A stretch of DNA of 64,000 nucleotides, from the NCBI RefSeq assembly GCF_014858725.1, contig NZ_AQGV01000012.1, positions 930,001-994,000 on the forward strand, given 5' to 3'. The notes below the pieces were generated by a model. The model saw nothing but the letters and a program-made list of their open reading frames with translations, searched no databases and had not been told where the DNA came from. Positions 19,442 through 28,060 of the stretch are shown here, piece after piece. The first letter of the stretch is position 1. Every line of letters starts with the position of its first letter. A program made the position numbers and the translations under genes. The stretch is from Pseudoalteromonas aurantia 208 (lineage in GTDB: Bacteria > Pseudomonadota > Gammaproteobacteria > Enterobacterales > Alteromonadaceae).

Positions 19442-19900
19442 ATGTCTTTAAATCAAGTTGACCGCCAAATATTGGCATTGTTACAGCAAGATGCAAGTTT
19501 ATCTACTGCTGAAGTTGCCGACAAAGTCGGGTTGTCTCAATCGCCGTGTTGGCGTCGAATCGCTAAACTAGAGCAAGATGGGTATATAAAAGGGAAGGTC
19601 GCGCTACTCGACGAGAAGCAACTTGGTTTTGATATGCTAGTGTATGCACATGTGCGTTTATCTAATCATGGTAGAAATAATTTATCAGAGTTTGAACGAC
19701 TAATTATGAGTTATGATGAAGTAACTGAATGCTATACAATGGCAGGTACAATGGACTTTATGCTCCGCATCATTTCGAGAGGAATAGAAGGATATGAGCA
19801 GTTTGTTAGAGATAATCTACTCAATTTAGAGTATGTGCAAGAAGTCCATTCTAACGTCACCATGACGTGCGTAAAGCGTACAACGGCACTTCCACTATAA
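19442..19900 (+). CDS. Lrp/AsnC-family transcriptional regulator
   Basis: A 152-residue regulator. The N-terminal winged helix (about 4-60) contains SLSTAEVADKVGLSQSPCWR, the helix-turn-helix, and RIAKLEQDGYIKG. The C-terminal RAM domain (about 65-145) has the GTMDFMLRI segment typical of amino-acid sensing and oligomerisation. Members usually respond to an amino acid and control its metabolism. The effector here is unknown. It starts at ATG 19442. It lies between an MBL hydrolase and a SulP transporter; a strong hairpin separates it from the latter. Confidence 0.93.
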   Translation: MSLNQVDRQILALLQQDASLSTAEVADKVGLSQSPCWRRIAKLEQDGYIKGKVALLDEKQLGFDMLVYAHVRLSNHGRNNLSEFERLIMSYDEVTECYTMAGTMDFMLRIISRGIEGYEQFVRDNLLNLEYVQEVHSNVTMTCVKRTTALPL

Positions 19901-19974
19901 GCCTGACAATATGTACATGATATTGTAATATCAATGTACTGACTATGTACTATAGTCATACTTCACCATTTGTT

Positions 19975-20009
19975 AAAAGCGCTGGATTTTGATAAAATCC
20001 AGCGCTTTT
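19975..20009. terminator. Perfect 16-bp hairpin between the Lrp-type regulator and the SulP gene
   Basis: AAAAGCGCTGGATTTT, a 3-nt loop GAT, then its exact complement ending in TTTT. It lies 75 nt after the regulator stop and 29 nt before the SulP ATG. It is a likely intrinsic terminator, readable in both directions. Its closeness to the SulP start leaves almost no room for a separate SulP promoter after it. Confidence 0.75.
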
Positions 20010-20037
20010 CTGTTCGTTGTAAATCAAGAGGATATGA

Positions 20038-21594
20038 ATGTTTAATTTAATCGGCAAGGCGCCAAGCTCTGCTAAAAATGACATACTGTCTGGTTTGACT
20101 GTTGCGCTTGCATTAGTCCCAGAAGCTGTTGCTTTCGCATTTGTAGCGCAAGTTGACCCATTAGTAGGCTTATATGCTGCGTTTATTGTCGGTTTGATTA
20201 CGTCAATATTTGGCGGTCGTCCAGGTATGATTTCAGGTGCTACAGGTGCACTAGCGGTTGTAATGGTAAGTTTAGTGGTAGAGCACGGGGTTGAATATTT
20301 ATTTGCCACAGTGCTATTGATGGGGGTTTTACAAGTCCTTGCTGGGGTATTTAAACTAGGTAAATTTATCAGGATGGTACCGCACCCCGTGATGCTTGGG
20401 TTTGTAAATGGTTTAGCAATCGTCATCTTTTTGGCACAATTAGGTCAATTTAAAGTCATGGATGCTGAAGGTCAATTACAATGGATGCAAGGATCCCCAT
20501 TACTAATAATGGCTGGATTAGTCGCTTTAACTATGGCTATTATTCAGTTCTTACCTAAATTAACGACTGCTATTCCTTCTTCTCTTGCGGCAATTCTCGT
20601 CGTTACTGGATTAGTTATTGGGTTAGACCTTGAAGCTAGAACAGTGCTTGATTACCTCAAAGATATGTCGGGAGATATGAATGCAACTATTGCAGGTGGT
20701 TTCCCTGAGTTCCATATCCCAATGGTGCCTTTTAATTTTGAAACATTTAAAATTATTTTCCCATATGCACTTATTTTAGCTGCGATTGGTTTAATTGAAT
20801 CATTACTTACATTGACTCTTATTGATGAAATTACTGACACGCGAGGTAATAGTAACCGTGAATGTATTGGCCAGGGGGCTGCTAATATGACATGTGGCGT
20901 ATTTGGTGCAATGGGAGGCTGTGCAATGATAGGCCAATCTATGATTAACATTAACTCGGGAGGTCGTAGTCGATTGTCGGGTATTACAGCTGCATTGTTA
21001 TTGCTTGGGTTTATTTTATTTGCAGCAAGTCTAATTGAAATGATCCCATTAGCTGCGCTAGTAGGTGTTATGTTTATGGTTGTACTCGGTACTTTTGAAT
21101 GGTCTAGTTTTAGATTAATGAAACGTATACCAAAAACAGATGCATTTGTGATTGTACTTGTCTCTGGTGTGACAGTTGTAACTGACTTGGCAATTGCAGT
21201 GTGTGTCGGTGTTATTGTATCTGCATTAGTGTTTGCTTGGGAGCATGCGAAGCACATATACACAAGCAATTATATTGATGAGCAAGGTTCTAAAGTATAT
21301 GAATTGCATGGCCCATTATTTTTTGGCTCTGTTAAGAACTTTAGTGAGCTGTTTGATGTGCTGAATGACCCCGCAGATGTTATTGTAGAGTTTAAACACA
21401 GTCGTGTTTCTGATCACAGCGCTATAGAGGCAATTGATAATTTAGCCGAAAAATATACTAAAGCAGGGAAAAAGCTGCATTTGAGACATTTGAGTCAAGA
21501 TTGTAAAGACTTGTTAAACAAAGCAAATGACTTAGTAGAAGTAAACGTAATTGAAGACCCTAAATATAAGGTAGCGTCTGATAAACTAGCGTAA
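20038..21594 (+). CDS. SulP-family anion transporter with STAS domain
   Basis: A 518-residue inner-membrane transporter of the SulP (SLC26) family. Family segments include [20 protein letters not shown] near 20-40, [14 protein letters not shown] and [18 protein letters not shown]. About 12-14 transmembrane segments precede a C-terminal cytosolic STAS domain (about 410-505). Members move sulfate, bicarbonate or C4-dicarboxylates with Na+ or H+. The substrate is not told by sequence, although marine relatives of this shape are often BicA- or DauA-like. The start at 20038 has AGAGG before it; an ATG 4 nt earlier is in another frame and meets a stop at once. A terminator follows. Confidence 0.9.
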   Translation: MFNLIGKAPSSAKNDILSGLTVALALVPEAVAFAFVAQVDPLVGLYAAFIVGLITSIFGGRPGMISGATGALAVVMVSLVVEHGVEYLFATVLLMGVLQVLAGVFKLGKFIRMVPHPVMLGFVNGLAIVIFLAQLGQFKVMDAEGQLQWMQGSPLLIMAGLVALTMAIIQFLPKLTTAIPSSLAAILVVTGLVIGLDLEARTVLDYLKDMSGDMNATIAGGFPEFHIPMVPFNFETFKIIFPYALILAAIGLIESLLTLTLIDEITDTRGNSNRECIGQGAANMTCGVFGAMGGCAMIGQSMININSGGRSRLSGITAALLLLGFILFAASLIEMIPLAALVGVMFMVVLGTFEWSSFRLMKRIPKTDAFVIVLVSGVTVVTDLAIAVCVGVIVSALVFAWEHAKHIYTSNYIDEQGSKVYELHGPLFFGSVKNFSELFDVLNDPADVIVEFKHSRVSDHSAIEAIDNLAEKYTKAGKKLHLRHLSQDCKDLLNKANDLVEVNVIEDPKYKVASDKLA

Positions 21595-21609
21595 TTATTA
21601 GCATTTTCT

Positions 21610-21638
21610 AAAAAGGCACTTTTATAGTGCCTTTTTTA
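21610..21638 (+). terminator. Terminator of the SulP gene
   Basis: AAAAAGGCACT and AGTGCCTTTTT arms, 5-nt loop and a T run, 15 nt after the stop. Confidence 0.85.
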
Positions 21639-21736
21639 TTTGCGTCGAGCCGTAAAAATTCTGAGACTATCGGTAGTGATTAAAAGGTTATCACTGATAT
21701 ATAATCAAATTATTATGATAGGAGTTAAATACACTG

Positions 21737-22807
21737 TTGAAATGGCAAGCATTAGTCGATAATCGACAACGTTTTTTTTGGGTTCTTCAAATTGCTGGCT
21801 GGTTAGGTTACGCGCTAGTTAACTATATAGGGTCCAAAGTATTTGAGATGAGAGATATTTATGTCTTCGTGATCGTACTCAATGCTTATGCAGGGTGTCT
21901 TTTAACTGTGCCTATAAGGTATCTTTACCGCAGAATTTGGAACGCTCCTCCACTTATTCTTATTTTAGTGGTATTTAGTGCGTCCTATTTTACGGGGACT
22001 CTATGGGCTGTCATCCAAAAGTTTAATTTGTGGGAAATTTATCGTCATGGCTACCGTCCCACTGAGTGGTTTTACTACTTTCAGCAAGGGCTCGACTCGG
22101 TTTACATTGTACTATGTTGGAGTGGCCTATACTTTGGCGTTAAATATTATCAATTATTACAAAGTGAACGACAAAAAGCATTAAAAGCGAACACAATGGC
22201 CCATGAGGCCCAGTTAAAAATGTTACGCTATCAATTGAATCCACATTTTTTGTTTAATACGCTCAATGCTATCTCTACGTTGATTTTGGTAGAAGAAAAT
22301 AAAGATGCAAACCAGATGGTAGCAAGATTATCAGATTTCTTACGGTATACCTTAAACACTGACCCTATAAAAAAGGTACCGCTAGAGCAGGAACTCCATG
22401 CGCTGATGCTTTACTTAGAAATAGAGAAAGTGCGGTTTGACGAACGACTCAGTATTGATGTTGATGTAAGTTCTGAGGCTAAACAAGCATTAGTACCAAG
22501 TTTAATACTACAACCAATCATAGAAAACTCGATAAAATATGCGATAGCACACCTCGTGGAAGGTGGTAAGTTAGAGATAAAAGCTCAGGTTTTTGCAAAT
22601 GAACTATTGTTAGAAGTGGGAGACAATGGCCCTGGTGCAGAATTAAAAAACGGACAATTACAAAACGCACAAGGTGTTGGGATTGCCAATACGATTGATA
22701 GGCTAAAAACACTTTATGAGAATAACTACTCATTTGTGTTATCGCATAACGAACCGAATGGCTTGAAAGTAAACATTCGAGTTCCTTTTGAAAAGGCTAA
22801 GAAGTAA
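21737..22807 (+). CDS. LytS/YehU-type sensor histidine kinase
   Basis: A 356-residue membrane sensor kinase. The N-terminal half has four predicted transmembrane helices (about 12-145). A helical linker leads to the His_kinase domain with LNPHFLFNTLN, phospho-acceptor His170. The C-terminal ATPase domain has the N-box PIIENSIKYA and the G-box VGDNGPGAE. This type pairs with LytTR response regulators, and one follows with a 1-base overlap. The start is TTG at 21737 with an AGGAG about 12 nt upstream; no in-frame ATG lies near. The signal is unknown. Confidence 0.92.
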   Translation: MKWQALVDNRQRFFWVLQIAGWLGYALVNYIGSKVFEMRDIYVFVIVLNAYAGCLLTVPIRYLYRRIWNAPPLILILVVFSASYFTGTLWAVIQKFNLWEIYRHGYRPTEWFYYFQQGLDSVYIVLCWSGLYFGVKYYQLLQSERQKALKANTMAHEAQLKMLRYQLNPHFLFNTLNAISTLILVEENKDANQMVARLSDFLRYTLNTDPIKKVPLEQELHALMLYLEIEKVRFDERLSIDVDVSSEAKQALVPSLILQPIIENSIKYAIAHLVEGGKLEIKAQVFANELLLEVGDNGPGAELKNGQLQNAQGVGIANTIDRLKTLYENNYSFVLSHNEPNGLKVNIRVPFEKAKK

Positions 22808-23631
22808 TGAGCAAAATAAGAACGTTGATTGTTGATGATGAACCGCTGGCGCGCAAAGGGCTTGCTGTTCGCTTGAAGTCGTTTCCAGAATTAGAGATAG
22901 TTGAGTTATGTAATGGTGGTGAACAAGCAATCGCTCAATGCCAAGAGAATGATATAGATTTAGTTTTTCTAGATATCCAAATGCCAGGAATGAATGGATT
23001 TGAGGTTGCTCGAACTTTAAGTGAAAGTGTTAAGCCTCTACCTGCAATTGTATTTGTTACTGCATTCGATCAATATGCTGTGCAAGCATTTGAGATCCAT
23101 GCTTTGGATTACATTTTAAAACCCGTTGATGACAACAGACTAAGACAGGCGGTGGAAAAAGTGCAAAGTTATTTGAAGACACAACAAGACAACGTACACA
23201 AGAAAAAGCTAGCGAGCTTTGTGGCGGGAATAACAGGTAATAATTGTGAAGAGATCCTAAAAAAATTAGCAACAGGGGATACCTTAGTTGATAAAAAATA
23301 TCCAGAGTCGATTGCTGTAAAAGAGCAAGGTGAAATTGTTCGGGTATCAACAGCGAGTATCCAATGGGTAGATGCAGCAGGAGATTACATGTGTTTGCAT
23401 TGTAGCGATGGTCAAACCCACATATTGCGTAAAACCATGAAAGAACTGGAGCAAGAGCTAGATCCTGCATTGTTTGTCCGAGTTCACCGTTCTGCAATTG
23501 TAAATACCAAACAAATTAGTAAGTTAGTTACACAAAGTAGTGGTGAATATTTACTGGTTTTAGATAATGGGCAAGAGCTGAAAGTAAGTCGTAGTTATAG
23601 AGATAAAGTAAAAGCAGCGTTGGCTAGTTAA
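22807..23631 (+). CDS. LytTR-family response regulator
   Basis: A 274-residue DNA-binding response regulator, partner of the LytS-type kinase before it. The receiver domain (1-120) has Asp10-Asp11, phospho-acceptor Asp56 (FLDIQMPG), Thr in VFVTAFD and the conserved YILKPVD. The C-terminal LytTR domain (about 170-270) has the RVHRSAIVNTKQI and LKVSRSYRDKVK segments that contact DNA. The ATG overlaps the kinase stop (TAATG), which indicates coupled translation. Such pairs often control nutrient uptake or surface functions. No target is seen here. Confidence 0.94.
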   Translation: MSKIRTLIVDDEPLARKGLAVRLKSFPELEIVELCNGGEQAIAQCQENDIDLVFLDIQMPGMNGFEVARTLSESVKPLPAIVFVTAFDQYAVQAFEIHALDYILKPVDDNRLRQAVEKVQSYLKTQQDNVHKKKLASFVAGITGNNCEEILKKLATGDTLVDKKYPESIAVKEQGEIVRVSTASIQWVDAAGDYMCLHCSDGQTHILRKTMKELEQELDPALFVRVHRSAIVNTKQISKLVTQSSGEYLLVLDNGQELKVSRSYRDKVKAALAS

Positions 23632-23634
23632 GAT

Positions 23635-23660
23635 AAGGTAGCCTCATTGGAAGCTACCTT
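23635..23660. terminator. Hairpin between convergent LytTR and pykA genes
   Basis: AAGGTAGC and GCTACCTT form an 8-bp perfect stem with a 10-nt loop, 3 nt after the regulator stop and 11 nt from the pykA stop. There is no long T-tract, so the terminator call is tentative. Confidence 0.45.
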
Positions 23661-23670
23661 AGAAAACTAT

Positions 23671-25104
23671 TTATACGGTGACAATTTTCATTGTGTTGGT
23701 TGCACCGACAGTTTCCATTGCATCACCATGCGTTAGTATTACTGTATCGCCTTTTTCAAGTGAGCCAGCTTCAAGCAATGTAGCGAGTGCGTCGCGAACC
23801 ATTGATTGGTCTGAACAGGTGGTCGAATCAAAGTAGACAGGATAAACACCGCGATAGAGCGCCGTTTGCCCGAGTGTAGTTGCGTGGCGAGATAATGAAT
23901 ATATAGGTAAACCAGAACTAATACGAGACATGAGTTTCGCCGTTTTGCCAGACTCAGTAAGCGCCACGATAGCTTTAACGCTATCCAAATGGTTTGCGGC
24001 GTACATAGCTGACAGTGCGAGTGTTTCTGACGTGTCAGAAAACATACTATCTAAACGATGTTTTGATACATGAATTTCGGGTTGTGATTCTGCTCCTAAG
24101 CAAACTCGAGCCATAGTTGCGACGGTTTCTTCAGGATAATCACCAGCAGCTGTTTCCGCTGATAGCATCACCGCGTCAGTGCCGTCAAGTACAGCATTTG
24201 CTACGTCCATCACCTCAGCACGCGTTGGCATAGGGTTATCGATCATTGATTCCATCATTTGCGTCGCAGTGACAACCGTACGATTTAACGAGCGAGCACG
24301 GCTAATGATGAGTTTTTGTTTGCCAACTAATGCAGCGTCACCAATTTCAACGCCTAAATCTCCACGGGCAACCATCACTGCATCAGATGCAAGTACAATA
24401 TCATCAATATCAGCTTGTGTAGCAACAGCTTCTGCACGCTCTATTTTTGCCAGAAGTTGTGCATTTGAACCTGCTTTTTCAGCCAACGAGCGAACATAGC
24501 GCATATCATCGCCACTGCGTGGGAATGAGACCGCTATATAGTCAACCCCAATTTCTGCTGCTGTTATCAAATCTTCCTTATCTTTGTCAGTAAAAGCCGG
24601 TGCTGTCAATCCACCACCTAAACGGTTGATACCTTTGTTATTTGATAGCACGCCACCAACTGTAACGGTAGTATGCACTAGAACGCCATCAATTGAGTCA
24701 ACGGTAAGTTGAATGAGGCCATCATTAAGTAACAATAGATCACCAGGTTTGACATCTTGAGGAAGTTCTTTGTAATCAATACCAACTGCATCCACAGTAC
24801 CTTGACCTAACTCCATCTGCGCATCAAGTGTAAATTTAGCACCAACCGCAAGTGTTACTTTACCTTCTTTAAATGTTGAAACTCGGATTTTAGGGCCTTG
24901 TAGATCAGCTAAAATAGCAACATGATTTCCAAGTTCTTTGGCAATTTTACGAACGGCTTCAGCTCTATCTTTATGATCTTGTGCTACACCGTGGGAGAAG
25001 TTTAATCTAACAACGTTAGCACCCGCTCGGATAATTTTTTCTAGGTTGTTATCACGGTCTGTTGCCGGTCCAAGGGTTGCTACAATTTTTGTGCGTCTAA
25101 GCAT
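23671..25104 (-). CDS. pykA: Pyruvate kinase, PykA type
   Basis: It catalyses phosphoenolpyruvate + ADP to pyruvate + ATP, the last step of glycolysis and of the Entner-Doudoroff route. The protein has 477 residues. It closely follows E. coli PykA (the AMP-activated type), with [21 protein letters not shown] at the start and [16 protein letters not shown], then the active-site [12 protein letters not shown] and [11 protein letters not shown]. The C-terminal allosteric domain (about 350-477) is complete. A promoter with a built-in palindrome lies about 185 nt upstream, giving a long leader. It is divergent from gnd. Confidence 0.97.
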   Translation of the reverse strand: MLRRTKIVATLGPATDRDNNLEKIIRAGANVVRLNFSHGVAQDHKDRAEAVRKIAKELGNHVAILADLQGPKIRVSTFKEGKVTLAVGAKFTLDAQMELGQGTVDAVGIDYKELPQDVKPGDLLLLNDGLIQLTVDSIDGVLVHTTVTVGGVLSNNKGINRLGGGLTAPAFTDKDKEDLITAAEIGVDYIAVSFPRSGDDMRYVRSLAEKAGSNAQLLAKIERAEAVATQADIDDIVLASDAVMVARGDLGVEIGDAALVGKQKLIISRARSLNRTVVTATQMMESMIDNPMPTRAEVMDVANAVLDGTDAVMLSAETAAGDYPEETVATMARVCLGAESQPEIHVSKHRLDSMFSDTSETLALSAMYAANHLDSVKAIVALTESGKTAKLMSRISSGLPIYSLSRHATTLGQTALYRGVYPVYFDSTTCSDQSMVRDALATLLEAGSLEKGDTVILTHGDAMETVGATNTMKIVTV

Positions 25105-25288
25105 CAGGATCTCCTGTCGACCTACTATTTATAGGGTTGTTTAAATTCGTACCTATCGATAATACATGATTTGCCTTGCTACTGAACAAAACAATGTATT
25201 CATCACATGATAAAGATCGTGTGTATAAAGATTTGCTCTATAAACTCTTTTTTACACTTCAATTAAATTATATGATCTGTATTACATC

Positions 25289-25317
25289 ATTATGACACCG
25301 GTGTCAGTATTGGTCAA
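25289..25317 (-). promoter_or_regulatory. pykA promoter with a 14-bp palindromic operator in its spacer
   Basis: Reading the minus strand: TTGACC (-35, 25317-25312), a 17-nt spacer and CATAAT (-10, 25294-25289). The spacer and the first -10 bases hold a perfect CG-centred palindrome, TGACACCGGTGTCA (25293-25306). CG-centred even palindromes of this kind are typical of LacI-family repressors, and a site between -35 and -10 would block RNA polymerase. Which repressor binds is not known. The transcript start would be near 25282. Confidence 0.7.
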
Positions 25318-25540
25318 TCTCTGATATTCGGACAATATGAGTTTACATCTGTTGTTTTGTTAGTCGAGATAAGAAAAATCACAGGATTCGAAATTACTCA
25401 TTTAAAAACTAGTGATGGTATTTGTACAAAGAAGCGACTACAACAATCATATAATGAAAAAAAAGCAGATTAGGAAGGACATTTAACCTGACTTTGCTAT
25501 TAATGCGTGGTCATGCGCTGGCTTCTTACTAAAGCTAGGG

Positions 25541-25546
25541 TATAAT
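25541..25546 (+). promoter_or_regulatory. Candidate -10 element of the gnd promoter
   Basis: A perfect TATAAT lies 56 nt before the gnd ATG. The possible -35 (TGGCTT, 16-nt spacer) is poor, so an activator may be needed. The rest of 25318-25535 shows no gene. Confidence 0.5.
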
Positions 25547-25601
25547 GCGGCGCGAAGTAATAAATTACTCACAATTTTGTAGTTACCGAGGAGGAAACTA
25601 A

Positions 25602-26975
25602 ATGCAAGTTGCATTAGTTGGTTTAGGCGTGATGGGTAAAAACCTAGCATTGAATCTAATTGAGAAGGGGTTAACGCTAGTTGCCTATGATAGAAACCCA
25701 GACGCAGGTGCTGAGTTAATTAGTTGCGCCCAATCTATGGGCATGGCTGAGCGCTTACACATAGTTTCAGATCTCGGTGATATGGTCAGACGACTAGAAA
25801 CACCTCGTTCAATTTTACTACTGGTCCCAGCTGGTGAATTAGTTGATCGAGTGTGTGGTGATTTGATTGAAGCGGGTGTGGCAAAAGAAGATATTATTGT
25901 CGATTGTGGTAACAGTAATTATAAAGATGGTATTACCCGTAAGTTGAAGTATCAAAATAAATTTGAGTTTGCGACGATGGGGATATCAGGTGGTGCTGAA
26001 GGTGCACGTCATGGCCCTGCTATGATGGCGAGTGGCTCGGAAGGTGGCTGGGAGCGCGTAGAACCTTGGTTTGAAAAGGTTGCTGCAAGTTATAACGGCG
26101 AATCTTGTTTCGCACGTGTTGGACAATCTGCAAGCGGCCATTTTGTTAAAATGGTACATAATGGCATTGAGTATGCGTTGATGCAGTTAATTGCAGAAAT
26201 GTATCAATTGTTGCGCCATGGCACAGGCCGTTCACCTAAGGAAGTGGCTGAAGTATTTGAGTCTTGGTCTGAAGGGACACTTAATAGTTATTTATTGTCA
26301 ATTTCCAGTCATATTTTACAGTTAGAAACAGATCGAAACGAAGCATTAGTTGATTTGATCGATAACAAGGTGGGTGCGAAAGGTACCGGTCTTTGGACTG
26401 CACAAAATGCACTAGAGCTGGGGATTGCAGTTCCATCATTGGTTGCAGCTGTTCAAGCGCGCCATTTGACTAATACAATCGATACTCATGCAGCAAAAGA
26501 AATGACTTATGCAGCAAAAGGTACGATTAATATTGACGTTGATCTTGAGGAGCTTAAGCAAGCATTTTATTTAGCAAGCCTACTCTGTTATCGCCAAGGT
26601 TTAGCATTGATAAAAGGCGCATCTCGTGCTCATCAATGGAAAGTTGATTTAGCAAAGACATTACAGACTTGGCGCGCTGGTTGTATTATTCGCGCTGATT
26701 ACCTAGATGATGTGGCGCAAGGTGTTGAGTTCATTGATGGCTTAGATTTAGAGGTGGCGGCGTTACGTAAAGTGACAGGCTTAGCAGTATCAAGCGGCTT
26801 GGCGTTTCCTGTATTATCATCGACACAAACCTACATTGCGACATTAAGCACACCCAGTAATGGTCACTTAGTACAATCGCAACGAGATTACTTTGGTGAA
26901 CATGGCATTAAAACTCACGATGGTGAAATTTGCCACTTGACAGACTTAGTGGACATAGCAGAGAAAGTTCGCTAA
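25602..26975 (+). CDS. gnd: 6-phosphogluconate dehydrogenase, decarboxylating
   Basis: It oxidises 6-phosphogluconate to ribulose 5-phosphate and CO2 with NADP+ in the pentose phosphate pathway. The protein has 457 residues, slightly shorter than the 468 of E. coli. The N-terminal Rossmann domain has GLGVMGKNLALNL (GxGxxG at 7-12). The substrate site has GISGGAEGARHGP and the catalytic Lys and Asn in VKMVHNGIEYALM. The C-terminal helical domain ends with SQRDYFGEHGIKTHD, the family tail. It starts at ATG 25602 after a strong GAGGAGG. It is divergent from pykA. Residue agreement outside the motifs is modest relative to E. coli Gnd, but the active site is complete. Confidence 0.95.
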   Translation: MQVALVGLGVMGKNLALNLIEKGLTLVAYDRNPDAGAELISCAQSMGMAERLHIVSDLGDMVRRLETPRSILLLVPAGELVDRVCGDLIEAGVAKEDIIVDCGNSNYKDGITRKLKYQNKFEFATMGISGGAEGARHGPAMMASGSEGGWERVEPWFEKVAASYNGESCFARVGQSASGHFVKMVHNGIEYALMQLIAEMYQLLRHGTGRSPKEVAEVFESWSEGTLNSYLLSISSHILQLETDRNEALVDLIDNKVGAKGTGLWTAQNALELGIAVPSLVAAVQARHLTNTIDTHAAKEMTYAAKGTINIDVDLEELKQAFYLASLLCYRQGLALIKGASRAHQWKVDLAKTLQTWRAGCIIRADYLDDVAQGVEFIDGLDLEVAALRKVTGLAVSSGLAFPVLSSTQTYIATLSTPSNGHLVQSQRDYFGEHGIKTHDGEICHLTDLVDIAEKVR

Positions 26976-26997
26976 GAAACTTACTTAGTTTAAAATG

Positions 26998-27026
26998 AAA
27001 AACCGGTTTTTTAGACCGGTTTTTTA
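26998..27026 (+). terminator. Terminator of gnd
   Basis: AAAACCGGT and ACCGGTTTT arms with a T-rich loop and a T run, 23 nt after the stop. The region 27027-27390 that follows holds no supported gene; a 90-codon minus-strand frame there has no ribosome site or family signal. Confidence 0.8.
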
Positions 27027-27390
27027 TATCTCCAATCTGTAAGTTAATGTCAGATAAAAGCGTGATAATACAATATGCGTTTTTTGAATAGTAGGTAATT
27101 TTACCGGTTAAAACTGTCACTCACAAAGTTAACTCTTGACCTAATAAAACTCAAATTGCCGATAGTCGATATATTGCTCTTACTAATGTATGACTGTGCT
27201 CGTGTAACAATAGATGCTATTGAGCATACATTTTGCGTTACTGCTGCCAACACTATTTTGTCAGTTATAGCATTCATTAGATAAGGGAAGGAGAGCCGTT
27301 TTTTATAGCAAGCTCTCGGGCGAAGCAACTGCAACTGACCCGAGCCAAAAGCGTCCATTGTAACAACGCACAACCAGCAAAGTGAGCGGG

Positions 27391-27828
27391 TTAACGGGCA
27401 AACGGATCTGGGTTTATTTTATCTACGTACCATTTTCCTTTTTTACGTAGCAGTTTCACGCTTCGCATATCATCTACTTGTTCACCTCTGAGCGTACCTG
27501 TAAAGACCATATTTATATTAGCTGTCTCACCGTATTGTTCTCGCAAACTCTGATTTGTCATGTCCAATTCTATGGTAACTTGATCAAACTGCATATTAAC
27601 GAGATTTCGCGTGAACTGTTTTGCAGTTCCATATGAGCGCATGACACGAGCAAGACGTGGTGTTGCATTCTTGGCTGCTCTTTCTAAATTATTATGATTG
27701 TACAAAGCATCAAAAAAAGCGGTGGCGGTGTAGCCCGGAGAGCTTGATTCACCCGTTCCTTTATTATCTTTTCCACAACCTGATAAGAAAACCAAGGCAC
27801 AAGTTAAAATTATCGTTAAATACTTCAT
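27391..27828 (-). CDS. Small lipoprotein with an NTF2-like domain
   Basis: A 145-residue predicted lipoprotein. The signal peptide with lipobox LSGC has Cys18 as the lipidated residue. The rest (about 30-145) has the helix-then-sheet pattern of NTF2-like, DUF4878-type proteins: TATAFFDALYNHNNLERAAKNATP, then strands ending in VKLLRKKGKWYVDKI. Such proteins sit on the periplasmic face of a membrane, and their role is mostly unknown. The domain call is by pattern only. It is a single gene between gnd and the RND operon. Confidence 0.75.
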   Translation of the reverse strand: MKYLTIILTCALVFLSGCGKDNKGTGESSSPGYTATAFFDALYNHNNLERAAKNATPRLARVMRSYGTAKQFTRNLVNMQFDQVTIELDMTNQSLREQYGETANINMVFTGTLRGEQVDDMRSVKLLRKKGKWYVDKINPDPFAR

Positions 27829-28008
27829 GGTGGTGTCTAACTAAATCTATTTATATGTCAGTTTGTCTTTAAAATATGGATATGTAAAGAGCGATACGGT
27901 GTATGAGTAGATAAATTCTGTTAGATCGGTATTTTGTATTAGTTAAAGAGATTATTTTCATTAACAACAGCAAATTACCTGTTTACACATACTCATTATT
28001 ATTAAAAA

Positions 28009-28037
28009 TAAAAAAGCTCGGTGGAATCCGAGCTTTG
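28009..28037 (-). terminator. Terminator of the RND efflux operon
   Basis: On the minus strand, AAAGCTCGGATT and its partner CCGAGCTTT form a stem followed by TTTTATTTTT. It lies 24 nt after the permease stop. Confidence 0.85.
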
Positions 28038-28060
28038 GGGTTGGGATTACTTAGTGTTTA

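Noticed and set aside
27101..27373. 90-codon minus-strand frame between gnd and the NTF2-like lipoprotein
   Set aside because: No ribosome site before its ATG, no family or domain pattern, and amino-acid usage unlike neighbours.
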